A stretch of DNA of 64,000 nt from Zymomonas mobilis subsp. pomaceae ATCC 29192 (lineage in GTDB: Bacteria > Pseudomonadota > Alphaproteobacteria > Sphingomonadales > Sphingomonadaceae), in assembly GCF_000218875.1 (NCBI RefSeq), contig NC_015709.1:1178001-1242000 (forward strand), read 5' to 3'. Below, piece after piece: positions 1 to 8,026 of this stretch; the stretch's first letter is position 1; every line of letters begins with the position of its first letter. The notes beneath the pieces are model-generated. The model searched no databases. It was given only the letters and a program-made list of their open reading frames with translations, and was not told the DNA's origin. Made by a program: the position numbers and the translations under genes.

Positions 1-906
1 GCTTTACCCGGTTCGCTTTCTCCCAAAAATGCCATTACCGTTCCGGGTGGTAAAATTTCAGCTGTAAAACCTTTTCTGCCGGCATTCGGCGCATTGTGGA
101 ACGTTACCCCGCATGAAGAGATTTTTGCTAATATTCAAGAAAATATGCGCAGCTTTGAAGCAGCTGGTTATGGAAATGCAACGCCTTGGGGGGTGACCAG
201 TCAGGAAGCTTTTGAAGATTTTAAAAAGCATGGAAAACCGGAAACATCATGGACGTATGAAACGGGTATCCGCACCAAACGAAATATTCACTTTGGGCCA
301 ATGACAGGTTTTAGCGGTCAGTTGGGCTATTATCATGTGCATTTTTCAAATCGACTACTGGCCGTTTCTACAACGCAGACAAACTCTTCCATTGTTGGCA
401 GCGCAACCATCCTGACGAATGTCGGATCGGTGACAACCGATGGCATGGATTTATCCTTCACGATGAAATTTGGCCCCCATTTCTCGCTTTATAATGCCCT
501 TTCCTATAACCACTCGGTCTATAACGACAATTACAATAACGGTACTACCGAAGTCATGACGGCTGGGGAAAAGGTGACCGGTGTCCCTGACTGGGCAGAA
601 AAATTCGTCGGTAGTTTTGATTGGGGCAATTTTTCAGCCCAATTTATCGGTGACGTTATCGGTAGGCGCTATGCGACTTATACCAATGATCTGTCTGTTG
701 GCTCTTATATGCTGTTTAGCCTTAATGCAGGCTATACTTTTCATAATATCCCGCACGTCCGTGATTTACGGATACAAGGCAACATTACCAATCTGACCAA
801 TACAAAAGGTTGGTCAACGATTAATAGTAACCAAGCTTCCAGTCAGTTTACAGCCTATCCGATTGCACCTCGTATGTTCTTTCTTACCCTTCAGGCTGGT
901 TTCTAA
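1..906 (+). CDS. TonB-dependent receptor, C-terminal part (5' end outside window)
   Basis: The reading frame is open from base 1, so only the C-terminal 301 residues are present. The chain is rich in alternating aromatic and polar beta-strand segments and ends in LTLQAGF, the terminal phenylalanine signature recognised during outer-membrane assembly. This fits the barrel end of a TonB-dependent receptor, which imports a ligand across the outer membrane using TonB-ExbBD energy. A glycerophosphodiesterase starts 24 bases downstream on the same strand, so the pair may serve uptake and breakdown of a phosphorylated ligand; that link is inferred from position only. The plug domain and substrate cannot be judged from this fragment. 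Confidence 0.85.
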   Translation, partial: ALPGSLSPKNAITVPGGKISAVKPFLPAFGALWNVTPHEEIFANIQENMRSFEAAGYGNATPWGVTSQEAFEDFKKHGKPETSWTYETGIRTKRNIHFGPMTGFSGQLGYYHVHFSNRLLAVSTTQTNSSIVGSATILTNVGSVTTDGMDLSFTMKFGPHFSLYNALSYNHSVYNDNYNNGTTEVMTAGEKVTGVPDWAEKFVGSFDWGNFSAQFIGDVIGRRYATYTNDLSVGSYMLFSLNAGYTFHNIPHVRDLRIQGNITNLTNTKGWSTINSNQASSQFTAYPIAPRMFFLTLQAGF

Positions 907-930
907 GGTAATTTTTTAAGGTCTTTTATA

Positions 931-2055
931 ATGGTTACTTTAAACCGGCGGCGGTTGTTACAATTAACGGCAGCAAATGGCGTTCTCTTTCATACCGCGC
1001 TTTGGCCGACCTTAGCCAAAGCCGCCCCTTCTCTTGCCCTGAAACCGCTAATTTTTTCTCATCGCGGCGCTTCCGCCTTACGGCCAGAACATACGCTCGC
1101 CGCTTATGGAAAAGCAATTATAGATGGTGCCGATTATATCGAACCGGATCTTGTCCCAACGAAGGACGGGCATCTTATTGCTCGACATGAAAGTAATATT
1201 ACTGACACAACAGATGTTGCCCATCATACGGAATTTTCGAGCCGCCGCCGTAAAATAGTGATGGATGGCAAAGAACAAGAAGGCTGGTTTACAACTGATT
1301 TTACCTTGGCAGAAATCAAAACCTTAAGGGCTTGTGAAAGACTGCCAACAATCAGGCCGTTGAATACGCGTTATGATGGGTGGTTTGAAATTCCTACATT
1401 AGAAGAAGTGATCGACTTTGTTGCGGCGGCATCGACCTGCAGTAATCGTCTAATCGGCCTCATACCTGAAATTAAAAATCCAACGCATTTCCGAAAATTA
1501 GGATTTTCAATAGAAGATACACTCCTAAAAATTCTGGATAGTCATCTCTACACATCTCAGGCTCCTGTAGAAATTCAGTGTTTTGAAGATACAGCGCTTC
1601 GCTATCTTAGACAGAAGATCGGTTATACCCGTCCGCACTGGAAACTTATGTTTTTGTTAGGCGGGCGTCAGACGATCCCAGCCGATATTCTGGCGGTTGG
1701 CGGAAAAACGACTTTTGGCGATTTGATGACACCGGCAGCACTAAAAGACATTCGCCAATTTGCAGAAGCGATCGGCCCTTCTAATGATGATCTCATTCCG
1801 AAAACCCAAACAGGGCAATGGGGTAATCCCAGCAGTCTGATAGAAGATGCCCATGCTACAGGGCTGTTAGTCCATAGTTACACCTGCCGCCCTGAAAACA
1901 GATTCTTACCGCTCGCATTGCGCGATCAAGCAGGAGATAATGCCCGCAATATCAAAGGCTCGATAGCCGAAATAAGGCGCTATCTGGAATTGGGATTAGA
2001 CGGATTTTTTACCGATGATCCGGCAATAGGTCGATTAGCGATTGCAGAAACGTAA
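931..2055 (+). CDS. Glycerophosphodiester phosphodiesterase, exported
   Basis: This 374-residue protein belongs to the GDPD (GlpQ/UgpQ-like) family, which hydrolyses glycerophosphodiesters to glycerol 3-phosphate and an alcohol. The family motifs are visible: HRGAS at about 44-48 followed by RPEHT, then EPDL at 71-74, TKDG at 77-80 and the HE pair at 86-87, which supply the catalytic and metal ligands. Residues 1-32 form an export signal with a twin-arginine-like NRRRLLQL stretch, a hydrophobic core and an AKA cleavage region, so the enzyme should act in the periplasm. The length matches periplasmic GlpQ types. It follows a TonB-dependent receptor closely and is probably cotranscribed. Confidence 0.9.
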   Translation: MVTLNRRRLLQLTAANGVLFHTALWPTLAKAAPSLALKPLIFSHRGASALRPEHTLAAYGKAIIDGADYIEPDLVPTKDGHLIARHESNITDTTDVAHHTEFSSRRRKIVMDGKEQEGWFTTDFTLAEIKTLRACERLPTIRPLNTRYDGWFEIPTLEEVIDFVAAASTCSNRLIGLIPEIKNPTHFRKLGFSIEDTLLKILDSHLYTSQAPVEIQCFEDTALRYLRQKIGYTRPHWKLMFLLGGRQTIPADILAVGGKTTFGDLMTPAALKDIRQFAEAIGPSNDDLIPKTQTGQWGNPSSLIEDAHATGLLVHSYTCRPENRFLPLALRDQAGDNARNIKGSIAEIRRYLELGLDGFFTDDPAIGRLAIAET

Positions 2056-2160
2056 ATATCGAAAAGCGATGTTAACCTGACATGGGAGAGACACCCAAAG
2101 TTATCATCCCATGCGTTCCTTTTGGGAGAACACGCCCCCAAATGTCAGAACAAAATTAAC

Positions 2161-3075
2161 TTACGCCTCTATGATAAGGACTTCTCTTGTAACCTCAAGA
2201 AAACGCCTAAGCGTTGCAGTCTGATCATCCTGACGCCAAATGATGCCGGTTTCCAAAAAAGGTGCAGGCTTTTCCAAATCCAAATAATGAACATCTGTCC
2301 GTGCCATCTGGCGGAGCGATTGGGGGACAAGAGCGATACCCATTCCGGCGGCAACAAGACTAATAATAGTCTGCATTTGGATAGCCTGTTGGGCAATATG
2401 AGGGTATCCTCCCCATGAAGCGTAGTAATTCATAACCAGATCATAAAAGGCCGGTGCCAGAGGCCGTGGAAAAATAATGATAGGCGCTTCTATAATAGAA
2501 GCGGGTGATAATTTCCCTTGGACAAGGGAAAAGCGTTGGTTTCTAAACCAACTTTCTGGGACGGCGGCGATCAGAGGTTCTGATACAAGTTTGTGATAAG
2601 TAAGACCTATAGGCAGTGAGGCATTAGCGGGTGGTATAATTATCCCGACATGTCCGCGCCCATTAGCTATGGCTGTAATCTGCACATCACTTGTTGCTTC
2701 ATTCAATGAAAGTTCGACTTCAGGATAAAGCGACCGATACCGTCGAACAAGAGTCGGTAAAATATTAAAGTCGGCCGTGCTAACGAAAGATAGATGAAGC
2801 TGTCCAGCCGCCCCGTCCCTCAGATGTCTGGCGATTTCCGGTAACGCCTCGATACCCTCAAGCGCCTTCTTAACGTATCGAAGCCATTGCTCTCCAAAAG
2901 GGGTTAGCGCTACGCGACGCTTGGTTCTTAGAAAAAGGGGCGCTCTAAGTTCTTGCTCCAATCTTATTATAGATTGGCTAAGGGGTGGCTGTGTTATCCT
3001 AAGGCGCTCGGCCGCTTTCCCAAAATGCAAAGTTTCAGCGACGGCAACAAAATGTTTTAGCTGTCGAATATCCAT
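2161..3075 (-). CDS. LysR-family transcriptional regulator
   Basis: This 304-residue protein has the classic LysR N-terminal winged helix-turn-helix (MDIRQLKHFVAVAETLHFGK, with ITQPPLSQSI as recognition helix), followed by a periplasmic-binding-like effector domain. Size and architecture are standard. It is divergent from ilvD with about 100 bases between the starts, the usual layout for a LysR protein controlling its neighbour, so regulation of ilvD or branched-chain amino-acid synthesis is a reasonable but unproven inference. Its 3' end faces the GDPD gene. Confidence 0.88.
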   Translation of the reverse strand: MDIRQLKHFVAVAETLHFGKAAERLRITQPPLSQSIIRLEQELRAPLFLRTKRRVALTPFGEQWLRYVKKALEGIEALPEIARHLRDGAAGQLHLSFVSTADFNILPTLVRRYRSLYPEVELSLNEATSDVQITAIANGRGHVGIIIPPANASLPIGLTYHKLVSEPLIAAVPESWFRNQRFSLVQGKLSPASIIEAPIIIFPRPLAPAFYDLVMNYYASWGGYPHIAQQAIQMQTIISLVAAGMGIALVPQSLRQMARTDVHYLDLEKPAPFLETGIIWRQDDQTATLRRFLEVTREVLIIEA

Positions 3076-3176
3076 CTTTCATATTTCCAACGACTTAATT
3101 TAAAGAGAATAATATATTTCTCTTTGCTTTTCGAGTGGCCTAATAAAGGGTCATAAAAATTACATTAGGAAAAGCA

Positions 3177-5027
3177 GTGCCTCATTATCGCTCTCGAACA
3201 ACTACGCATGGTCGCAATATGGCAGGCGCCAGAAGTCTATGGCGCGCCACAGGTGTGAAAGAGGAGGATTTTGGTAAACCGATCATTGCGGTAGCGAACA
3301 GCTTTACGCAATTTGTGCCCGGTCATGTCCATTTAAAAGACCTTGGACAGCTTGTTGCGGGTGAGATCGAAAAAGCGGGCGGGATTGCCAAAGAGTTTAA
3401 TACTATCGCGGTCGATGATGGCATCGCCATGGGCCACGAAGGTATGCTTTATTCCTTGCCTTCGCGTGAATTAATTGCTGACTCGGTTGAATATATGGTC
3501 AACGCGCATTGTGCCGATGCCTTGGTCTGTATTTCCAATTGCGACAAGATTACGCCCGGTATGCTCATGGCGGCAATGCGGCTTAACATTCCGACGGTCT
3601 TTGTTTCAGGGGGACCGATGGAAGCGGGTAAGGTTGCTGTCAAAGGAGCCGAACGCGCACTGGATCTTATCGATGCGATGGTTATCGCTGCTGATGATCA
3701 TTTCACGGATGAAGATGTAAAAGCCGTTGAGCAGTCTGCCTGTCCGACTTGTGGATCATGTTCAGGCATGTTTACCGCCAACTCAATGAATTGTCTGACC
3801 GAAGCACTGGGTTTGGCCTTGCCCGGTAACGGCTCTGTTCTTGCCACGCACAGTGATCGTGAACAGCTTTTTCGCAAGGCTGGCCGCATTATTGTCGATA
3901 TGGCACGCCGTTATTATGAACAAGATGACGCGACAGTCTTGCCACGCTCTATCGCTACACTCGGTGCCTTTGAAAATGCCATGAGTCTCGATATTGCCAT
4001 GGGTGGCTCAACGAATACCGTGCTTCATTTACTGGCTACTGCCCAAGAAGGTAACGTGCCCTTTACCATGGCCGATATTGATCGGCTGTCTCGGCGTGTT
4101 CCGTGTCTATGCAAGGTCGCCCCTGCGAAGAATGACGTTCATATGGAGGATGTGCATCGCGCAGGAGGGGTCATGGCTATTTTAGGTGAGCTTGATCGCG
4201 TTGGTCTGATCGACACAAGCCTTCCGACTATTCATGCTCCGACATTGGCCGATGCGCTCGTTGATTGGGACATAGGACGCTCAAACAGCGAAGCGGCACA
4301 AACTTTTTACCGTGCGGCCCCCGGCGGCATAGCGACTCAGACCGCTTTCAGCCAATCCGCTCGTTGGGAGGAACTGGATACCGATCGTCAGAAAGGTGTT
4401 ATCCGTTCTGCTGAATATGCTTTCTCCAAAGATGGGGGACTGGCTGTGTTATTCGGGAATCTTGCCCCTGAAGGATGCATTGTGAAGACGGCGGGTGTGG
4501 ATGATTCAATCCTTACCTTTCGTGGTAAGGCAAGAGTCTACGAAAGCCAAGATGCAGCCGTTGCTGGCATTCTGGGTAATCAGGTTGAACCGGGGGATGT
4601 CGTCATCGTCCGCTATGAAGGGCCAAAAGGGGGCCCGGGTATGCAGGAAATGCTTTATCCGACCAGTTATCTTAAATCAAAGGGATTAGGGAAACTCTGT
4701 GCTCTCGTGACAGATGGTCGCTTTTCTGGCGGAAGTTCCGGTTTATCGATCGGTCATGTCTCACCAGAAGCGGCCGAAGGCGGATTGATTGCACTGGTCG
4801 AAACCGGTGATCCTATCGTCATTGATATTCCTCAACGAATTATCCATCTCGACGTGGACGATGCCCTTTTAGCAGATCGACGTCTATTGATGGAAAGTAA
4901 AGGCGCACAAGCTTGGAAGCCTCAGCATCGTAAACGTCATGTTTCATCAGCACTTCGCGCCTATGCAGCGCTAACAACAAACGCCGCTCGGGGTGCTGTG
5001 CGAGATGTCAGCCAGATAGAACGGTGA
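3177..5027 (+). CDS. ilvD: Dihydroxy-acid dehydratase
   Basis: This 616-residue IlvD dehydrates 2,3-dihydroxy-isovalerate and 2,3-dihydroxy-3-methylvalerate to the keto acids that precede valine and isoleucine. The N-terminus ([19 protein letters not shown]) and the iron-sulphur cysteine motifs [12 protein letters not shown] (about 120-131) and [11 protein letters not shown] (about 195) are clear, as are [12 protein letters not shown] and [10 protein letters not shown] near the C-terminus. Length is typical of the family. The start is GTG, chosen because an AGGAAAA ribosome site lies just upstream and the N-terminus matches the family. A strong hairpin terminator follows 75 bases after the stop. 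A LysR gene is divergent. Confidence 0.97.
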   Translation: MPHYRSRTTTHGRNMAGARSLWRATGVKEEDFGKPIIAVANSFTQFVPGHVHLKDLGQLVAGEIEKAGGIAKEFNTIAVDDGIAMGHEGMLYSLPSRELIADSVEYMVNAHCADALVCISNCDKITPGMLMAAMRLNIPTVFVSGGPMEAGKVAVKGAERALDLIDAMVIAADDHFTDEDVKAVEQSACPTCGSCSGMFTANSMNCLTEALGLALPGNGSVLATHSDREQLFRKAGRIIVDMARRYYEQDDATVLPRSIATLGAFENAMSLDIAMGGSTNTVLHLLATAQEGNVPFTMADIDRLSRRVPCLCKVAPAKNDVHMEDVHRAGGVMAILGELDRVGLIDTSLPTIHAPTLADALVDWDIGRSNSEAAQTFYRAAPGGIATQTAFSQSARWEELDTDRQKGVIRSAEYAFSKDGGLAVLFGNLAPEGCIVKTAGVDDSILTFRGKARVYESQDAAVAGILGNQVEPGDVVIVRYEGPKGGPGMQEMLYPTSYLKSKGLGKLCALVTDGRFSGGSSGLSIGHVSPEAAEGGLIALVETGDPIVIDIPQRIIHLDVDDALLADRRLLMESKGAQAWKPQHRKRHVSSALRAYAALTTNAARGAVRDVSQIER

Positions 5028-5102
5028 TGTAGGCGCTGATTATCGAAAAATAATAAAAAATAAAATAATACCTCTTATCTTATCTAATAATTTAAACAGT
5101 TT

Positions 5103-5155
5103 AGCGGGTTATCTCTTCTCGATATTCATCGAAAAGAAGATGCCCGCTTTTTTTT
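5103..5155 (+). terminator. Rho-independent terminator after ilvD
   Basis: A long stem begins AGCGGG, continues through ATCT and TTCTCGAT, has a short loop and returns via ATCGA, AAGAAGAT and CCCGCT, then runs into eight T residues. It lies 75 bases after the ilvD stop and ends just before the first CRISPR repeat at 5180. Confidence 0.85.
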
Positions 5156-5179
5156 AGAATGTTTAAAGTCAAGCAGACA

Positions 5180-5269
5180 CAGTTCATCCCCGCGTGGGCG
5201 GGGAACACTGCTAGTGATAACGCCACGACAAATTCTAGCCCGGTTCATCCCCGCGTGGGCGGGGAACAC
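5180..5269 (-). CRISPR. Detached two-repeat type I-E CRISPR fragment
   Basis: Two 29-base repeats (5180-5208 and 5241-5269) flank one 32-base spacer (5209-5240), giving the same 61-base period and repeat sequence as the main array at 10329-11028. The first copy differs at its second base (CAG for CGG), as expected for an old trailer-end repeat. By orientation relative to the main leader this fragment is leader-distal. No leader or cas gene adjoins it. The base after 5269 is already phage tail-gene sequence, so the array appears to have been split by the segment 5270-10328. Confidence 0.93.
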
Positions 5270-5810
5270 ATTAGCACTCGGAATGTTCGTTTTTGAACTA
5301 TCTTCTCTAGCGCCCGAAAACCTCGATCGGACAACGACGTGGGAATTTGGTTCTAACAAACGCTTGGGCGCACGTGAGGCGCTCCAGTTTACCGGACTGG
5401 GCGAAACCGTATCGTTATCCGGCACAGTTTACGCTGAAATAGCCAATGCGCTGGCATCAGAGCAGAACCAGAGGATCTCGCTCAAACAGCGCATCGATAA
5501 ACTCATTCATCCACAGATATCGAAATCGGGCATCTCTGATTTTCTGACTGGACGGCAAGACCAGCCGGATCAGAGCGCAGAAATAGTTTCGATTGATACG
5601 TTGCGAGAAATGGCAGACGAAGGCCAATCTTGGCAACTGGTTGACGGCACGGGCAAAATTTACGGCGCGTATGTCATCAAATCGATTTCCGAGAAGATGA
5701 AATATCTGTGGCAGGACGGTCGACCGCGCCAGATTGATTTCGGGATCGAATTACAGCGCGTCGATGATGACAATACAACCGCAAATTCTAGCAAGATCAC
5801 ATACGCATGA
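5214..5810 (+). pseudogene. P2 gpU-like phage tail protein, 5' end replaced by a CRISPR repeat
   Basis: From residue LALGMFVFEL onward (bases 5271 on) the translation matches the pattern of P2-type tail protein gpU: ALGMFVF, then TTTWEFGSN, LQFTGLGETVSLSGTVY, and YGAYVI near the end. The first codons are missing: the repeat at 5241-5269 takes their place. The frame is open backwards through the repeat, which would encode RFIPAWAGNT, and into the spacer, giving a chance GTG start at 5214. A more natural internal start is ATG 5283, although the family normally has a few residues before it. The stop overlaps the next gene by ATGA, as in a phage tail operon. It is probably a non-functional prophage remnant. 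Confidence 0.75.
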
Positions 5811-6785
5811 CTATTTTATCACCTGATTTCCAAGTCATTATCAATGGTACTGATGTTAGTCCTAAAATTCGGCCACGACTTATTAATCTAGATTTGCACG
5901 AATATGCAGGCGAGCAAGTCGATACACTAAATTTTGTATTGGATGATACGGATGACCGTTTAGAAATACCGAATATAGATGGACTGATCGAAATTAAAAT
6001 TGGTTTCAAAGGCCAGCCGCTCGTCAATAAAGGAAAATTTGTTTTCGAGAGCGTTCACTATGTCGAACCAGTAAAACAGCTTTCGATTACAGCCCACTCC
6101 GTAGCCGTCGAAAGCGCCATCAAAAAACGGATTGACTGTGCATGGCACGGTACCACGCTCGGCGCTATTCTGAAAACAATAGCTGATCGTAATCATCTGA
6201 CAGCCCGTATCGATCCGACGCTGTCCGCCTTGGCCAGTGGATCAGTGCATCAACAAAATGAGAGCGATCTGGCTCTGGTTCAGCGTCTGGCGCGCGAGCG
6301 AGATGCTACAGGCACGATCAAAAACAATCATCTCATATTTATTCCAAAGGGAACGAATGAGACGGCGACAGGGCAGAAATTGCCAATCTTAAAAATTCAG
6401 AAAAGCGCTATCACAAATTATAGTTACGATGTCACGCATGTCGATGCCAGAGCCATCGAAGCGAAATGGCACTCCAAGAAAAACGCGATACCATATCGTA
6501 AAATTCGGCGAAGGAACCGCCACTAAGCGGCTATCACATTGCTATTATAGCGCAGAATCTGCCATGCAGGCAGCACGGGCAGAATATAATCATCGGATGC
6601 GCGGAGACCAAAAATTACAGATCTATGTTGCAACAGGACTACCATCATTGTCTGTCTGCCAGCCGGTAAAAAACCAAGGGTTTAAATCAATCATAGATCA
6701 GCAAAATTGGCAGATTACCGATGTAACGCACACTCTAAATAATAGTGGTTTGATTACGAATTTTAATCTGGAGATTAATCCGTAA
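5807..6785 (+). pseudogene. P2 gpD-like phage tail protein, frameshifted
   Basis: The first part (5807-6526 frame) looks like P2-type late control/tail protein gpD: a beta-rich N-terminus, DLALVQRLARERDATGTIKN in the middle and NYSYDVTHVDARA near residue 210. Homologous-looking sequence then continues in another frame: KTRYHIVKFGEGTATKRLSH through NWQITDVTHTLNNSGLITN to a stop at 6785. The switch falls at a run of five A at 6479-6483, so a one-base indel explains it. Intact P2 gpD is of similar total length. The gene follows the gpU remnant with an ATGA overlap, in P2 order. No other tail genes remain. A sequencing error in the A run is the main alternative to true decay. Confidence 0.75.
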
Positions 6786-7095
6786 TAACAGCCTCACCGG
6801 AGAAGGGCACACCACAAAAGCTTTTCATTCCAGAGCTGATCCGACAGTTCTTATAGCGCCCTTGATCTTGAATAACAGCCTCACCGGAGAAGGGCACACC
6901 ACAAAAGCTTTTCATTCCAGAGCTGATCCGACAGTTCTTATAGCGCCCTTGATCTTGAATAACAGCCTCACCGGAGAAGGGCGCACCACAAAAGCTTTTC
7001 ATACCGGAACTAATCCGACAACTCTGATAATTACCGGCAATAGCTGCCGTACTGGCAAAAGCTAGTACGGCAGTGAATAAACAGTAAATTTTCAT
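6775..7095 (-). CDS. Small secreted protein with three cysteine-containing repeats
   Basis: This 106-residue protein has a Sec signal peptide (MKIYCLFTAVLAFASTAAIA, cleavage after about residue 20) and then almost nothing but three 29-residue units of the form NCRISSGMKSFCG.PFSGEAVIQDQGRYK. Each unit holds two cysteines, one after YK or YQS and one in SFCG, suggesting disulphides in the periplasm or outside the cell. At DNA level the unit is an 87-base direct repeat; the two copies nearest the stop are nearly identical, so the expansion looks recent. I do not recognise the family. It overlaps the end of the gpD remnant tail to tail. Confidence 0.65.
   Translation of the reverse strand: MKIYCLFTAVLAFASTAAIAGNYQSCRISSGMKSFCGAPFSGEAVIQDQGRYKNCRISSGMKSFCGVPFSGEAVIQDQGRYKNCRISSGMKSFCGVPFSGEAVITD
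6784..7020. repeat. 87-base tandem repeat, about 2.7 copies
   Basis: Units begin at 6784, 6871 and 6958, each with AATAACAGCCTCACCGGAGA, a period of exactly 87 bases (29 codons). The first two copies are near-identical over their full length; the third, nearest the gene's 5' end, has diverged at several positions. The repeat lies inside a minus-strand coding sequence and keeps its frame. Confidence 0.9.
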
Positions 7096-7157
7096 GCTTT
7101 CATCTTTTTATATTTTTATAAAATAATAAAATTATATTTATATAATTTTATATATAG

Positions 7158-7487
7158 CTACATAGCAGCTATTTCGTGACCTTGATGAGGCACAAATTTT
7201 TTTACTTTTTTGCTCTTAATCAAGTCTTTCGTAATTTCTTGTGCCTCTTTAAGATCAGTCAGATGCTGTATATTGAGCAATGTTTCTACACTAATTTCGA
7301 ATACAGCAGAAATGGCGGCTGCCATCCGTTCTGATAAGCGGCTGTTGCCGTTTAGCATATTTGACAAAGCAGGCCTTCCCACACCCAAAATCTGGGCAGC
7401 CTCTGTTACCGATAGGTTATTACGCTCTAATATATTGCGCCTTATAAAACCGCCGACAGGTTGAGGATGTGGCAAAGTGTAAGCCAT
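7158..7487 (-). CDS. higA: HigA-type antitoxin, XRE family
   Basis: This 109-residue protein has the HigA addiction-module layout: an N-terminal HPQPVGGFIRRNI stretch, then a helix-turn-helix (LSVTEAAQILGVGRPALSNML) and the SRLSERMAAAI segment typical of HigA. It would neutralise the toxin encoded just upstream and repress the operon through the palindrome at 7875-7902. The toxin gene precedes it, which is the HigBA order. A C-terminal lysine-rich extension (LIKSKKVKKFVPHQ) goes beyond the DNA-binding core. Confidence 0.85.
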   Translation of the reverse strand: MAYTLPHPQPVGGFIRRNILERNNLSVTEAAQILGVGRPALSNMLNGNSRLSERMAAAISAVFEISVETLLNIQHLTDLKEAQEITKDLIKSKKVKKFVPHQGHEIAAM

Positions 7488-7513
7488 TAATGAATCCTTT
7501 CTTTTCTAAAATA

Positions 7514-7816
7514 CTAATGATAATTTTCGTAATTGAGATCGTATATTTCTCCTCCTTTTAAGGAAAATGTCAGTCGCCATCGTCCCTGTGTTGTTAACGC
7601 CCATTGTCCTTCACGTTTACCCTGCAGTTTATGAGGTCGGACTTCCCATCCACAAGATGCGCAGTCTTTTTCCCAATCATCTTCGGAAGAAGATTGGATT
7701 AAGGTAAGCAGGTCGAGCAATCTTTGTCGTTCTGGTTGATTCGAGGGTAATTTGCTCAAATCCCCAGTTTTAAAATAATCTTTTAAGCCTTTGTGTTTAA
7801 TTGTCTCTATTTTCAC
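7514..7816 (-). CDS. higB: HigB/RelE-type toxin
   Basis: This 100-residue protein resembles the RelE/HigB mRNA-interferase superfamily: KHKGLKDYFKTG at the N-terminus, LPSNQPERQRLLDLLTLIQ in the middle and a HKLQGKREGQWALTTQGRWR core followed by DLNYENYH. Such toxins cut mRNA at the ribosome. It lies 26 bases upstream of the antitoxin gene and begins downstream of a palindromic operator. Length is normal for the family. There is a two-cysteine segment (CASCGWE) that I would not call a motif. Confidence 0.8.
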   Translation of the reverse strand: MKIETIKHKGLKDYFKTGDLSKLPSNQPERQRLLDLLTLIQSSSEDDWEKDCASCGWEVRPHKLQGKREGQWALTTQGRWRLTFSLKGGEIYDLNYENYH

Positions 7817-7874
7817 ATCATCATTACCTTTCCCCTTTCTATCTAAGAAGGTTTGTCAAAATTAATTGGCATAA

Positions 7875-7902
7875 TTGTATCCTGTATCGATACAAGATAC
7901 AA
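7875..7902. promoter_or_regulatory. 28-base palindrome, probable HigA operator
   Basis: Centred at 7888/7889, the core TGTATCGATACA is a perfect palindrome and extends to outer TTGTATC and GATACAA arms with a single mismatched pair. It lies about 60 bases upstream of the toxin gene start, where an XRE antitoxin would be expected to bind for autoregulation. The same spacer region also faces the ATPase gene at 8027, so it could affect both. Confidence 0.65.
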
Positions 7903-8026
7903 TATTTTTAATGAAATATTTTAGTTTTTGTCAAAGCTAATAAAAGACAGCCCAACTTTTAGATTGGGTTATGTTTTATAAATTTATTAAAATATAAAAA
8001 TATATTTTTATACTAAAGGGGGCATT

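Noticed and set aside
2081-2113. CATGGGA / TCCCATG inverted repeat after the GDPD gene
   Set aside because: Only seven base pairs, long loop and no T tract; too weak for a terminator call.
5209-5240. Possible self-targeting: the spacer beside phage tail remnants, and the main-array spacers, compared with this window
   Set aside because: By eye no spacer matches the gpU/gpD remnants or other window sequence; a genome-wide search would be needed.
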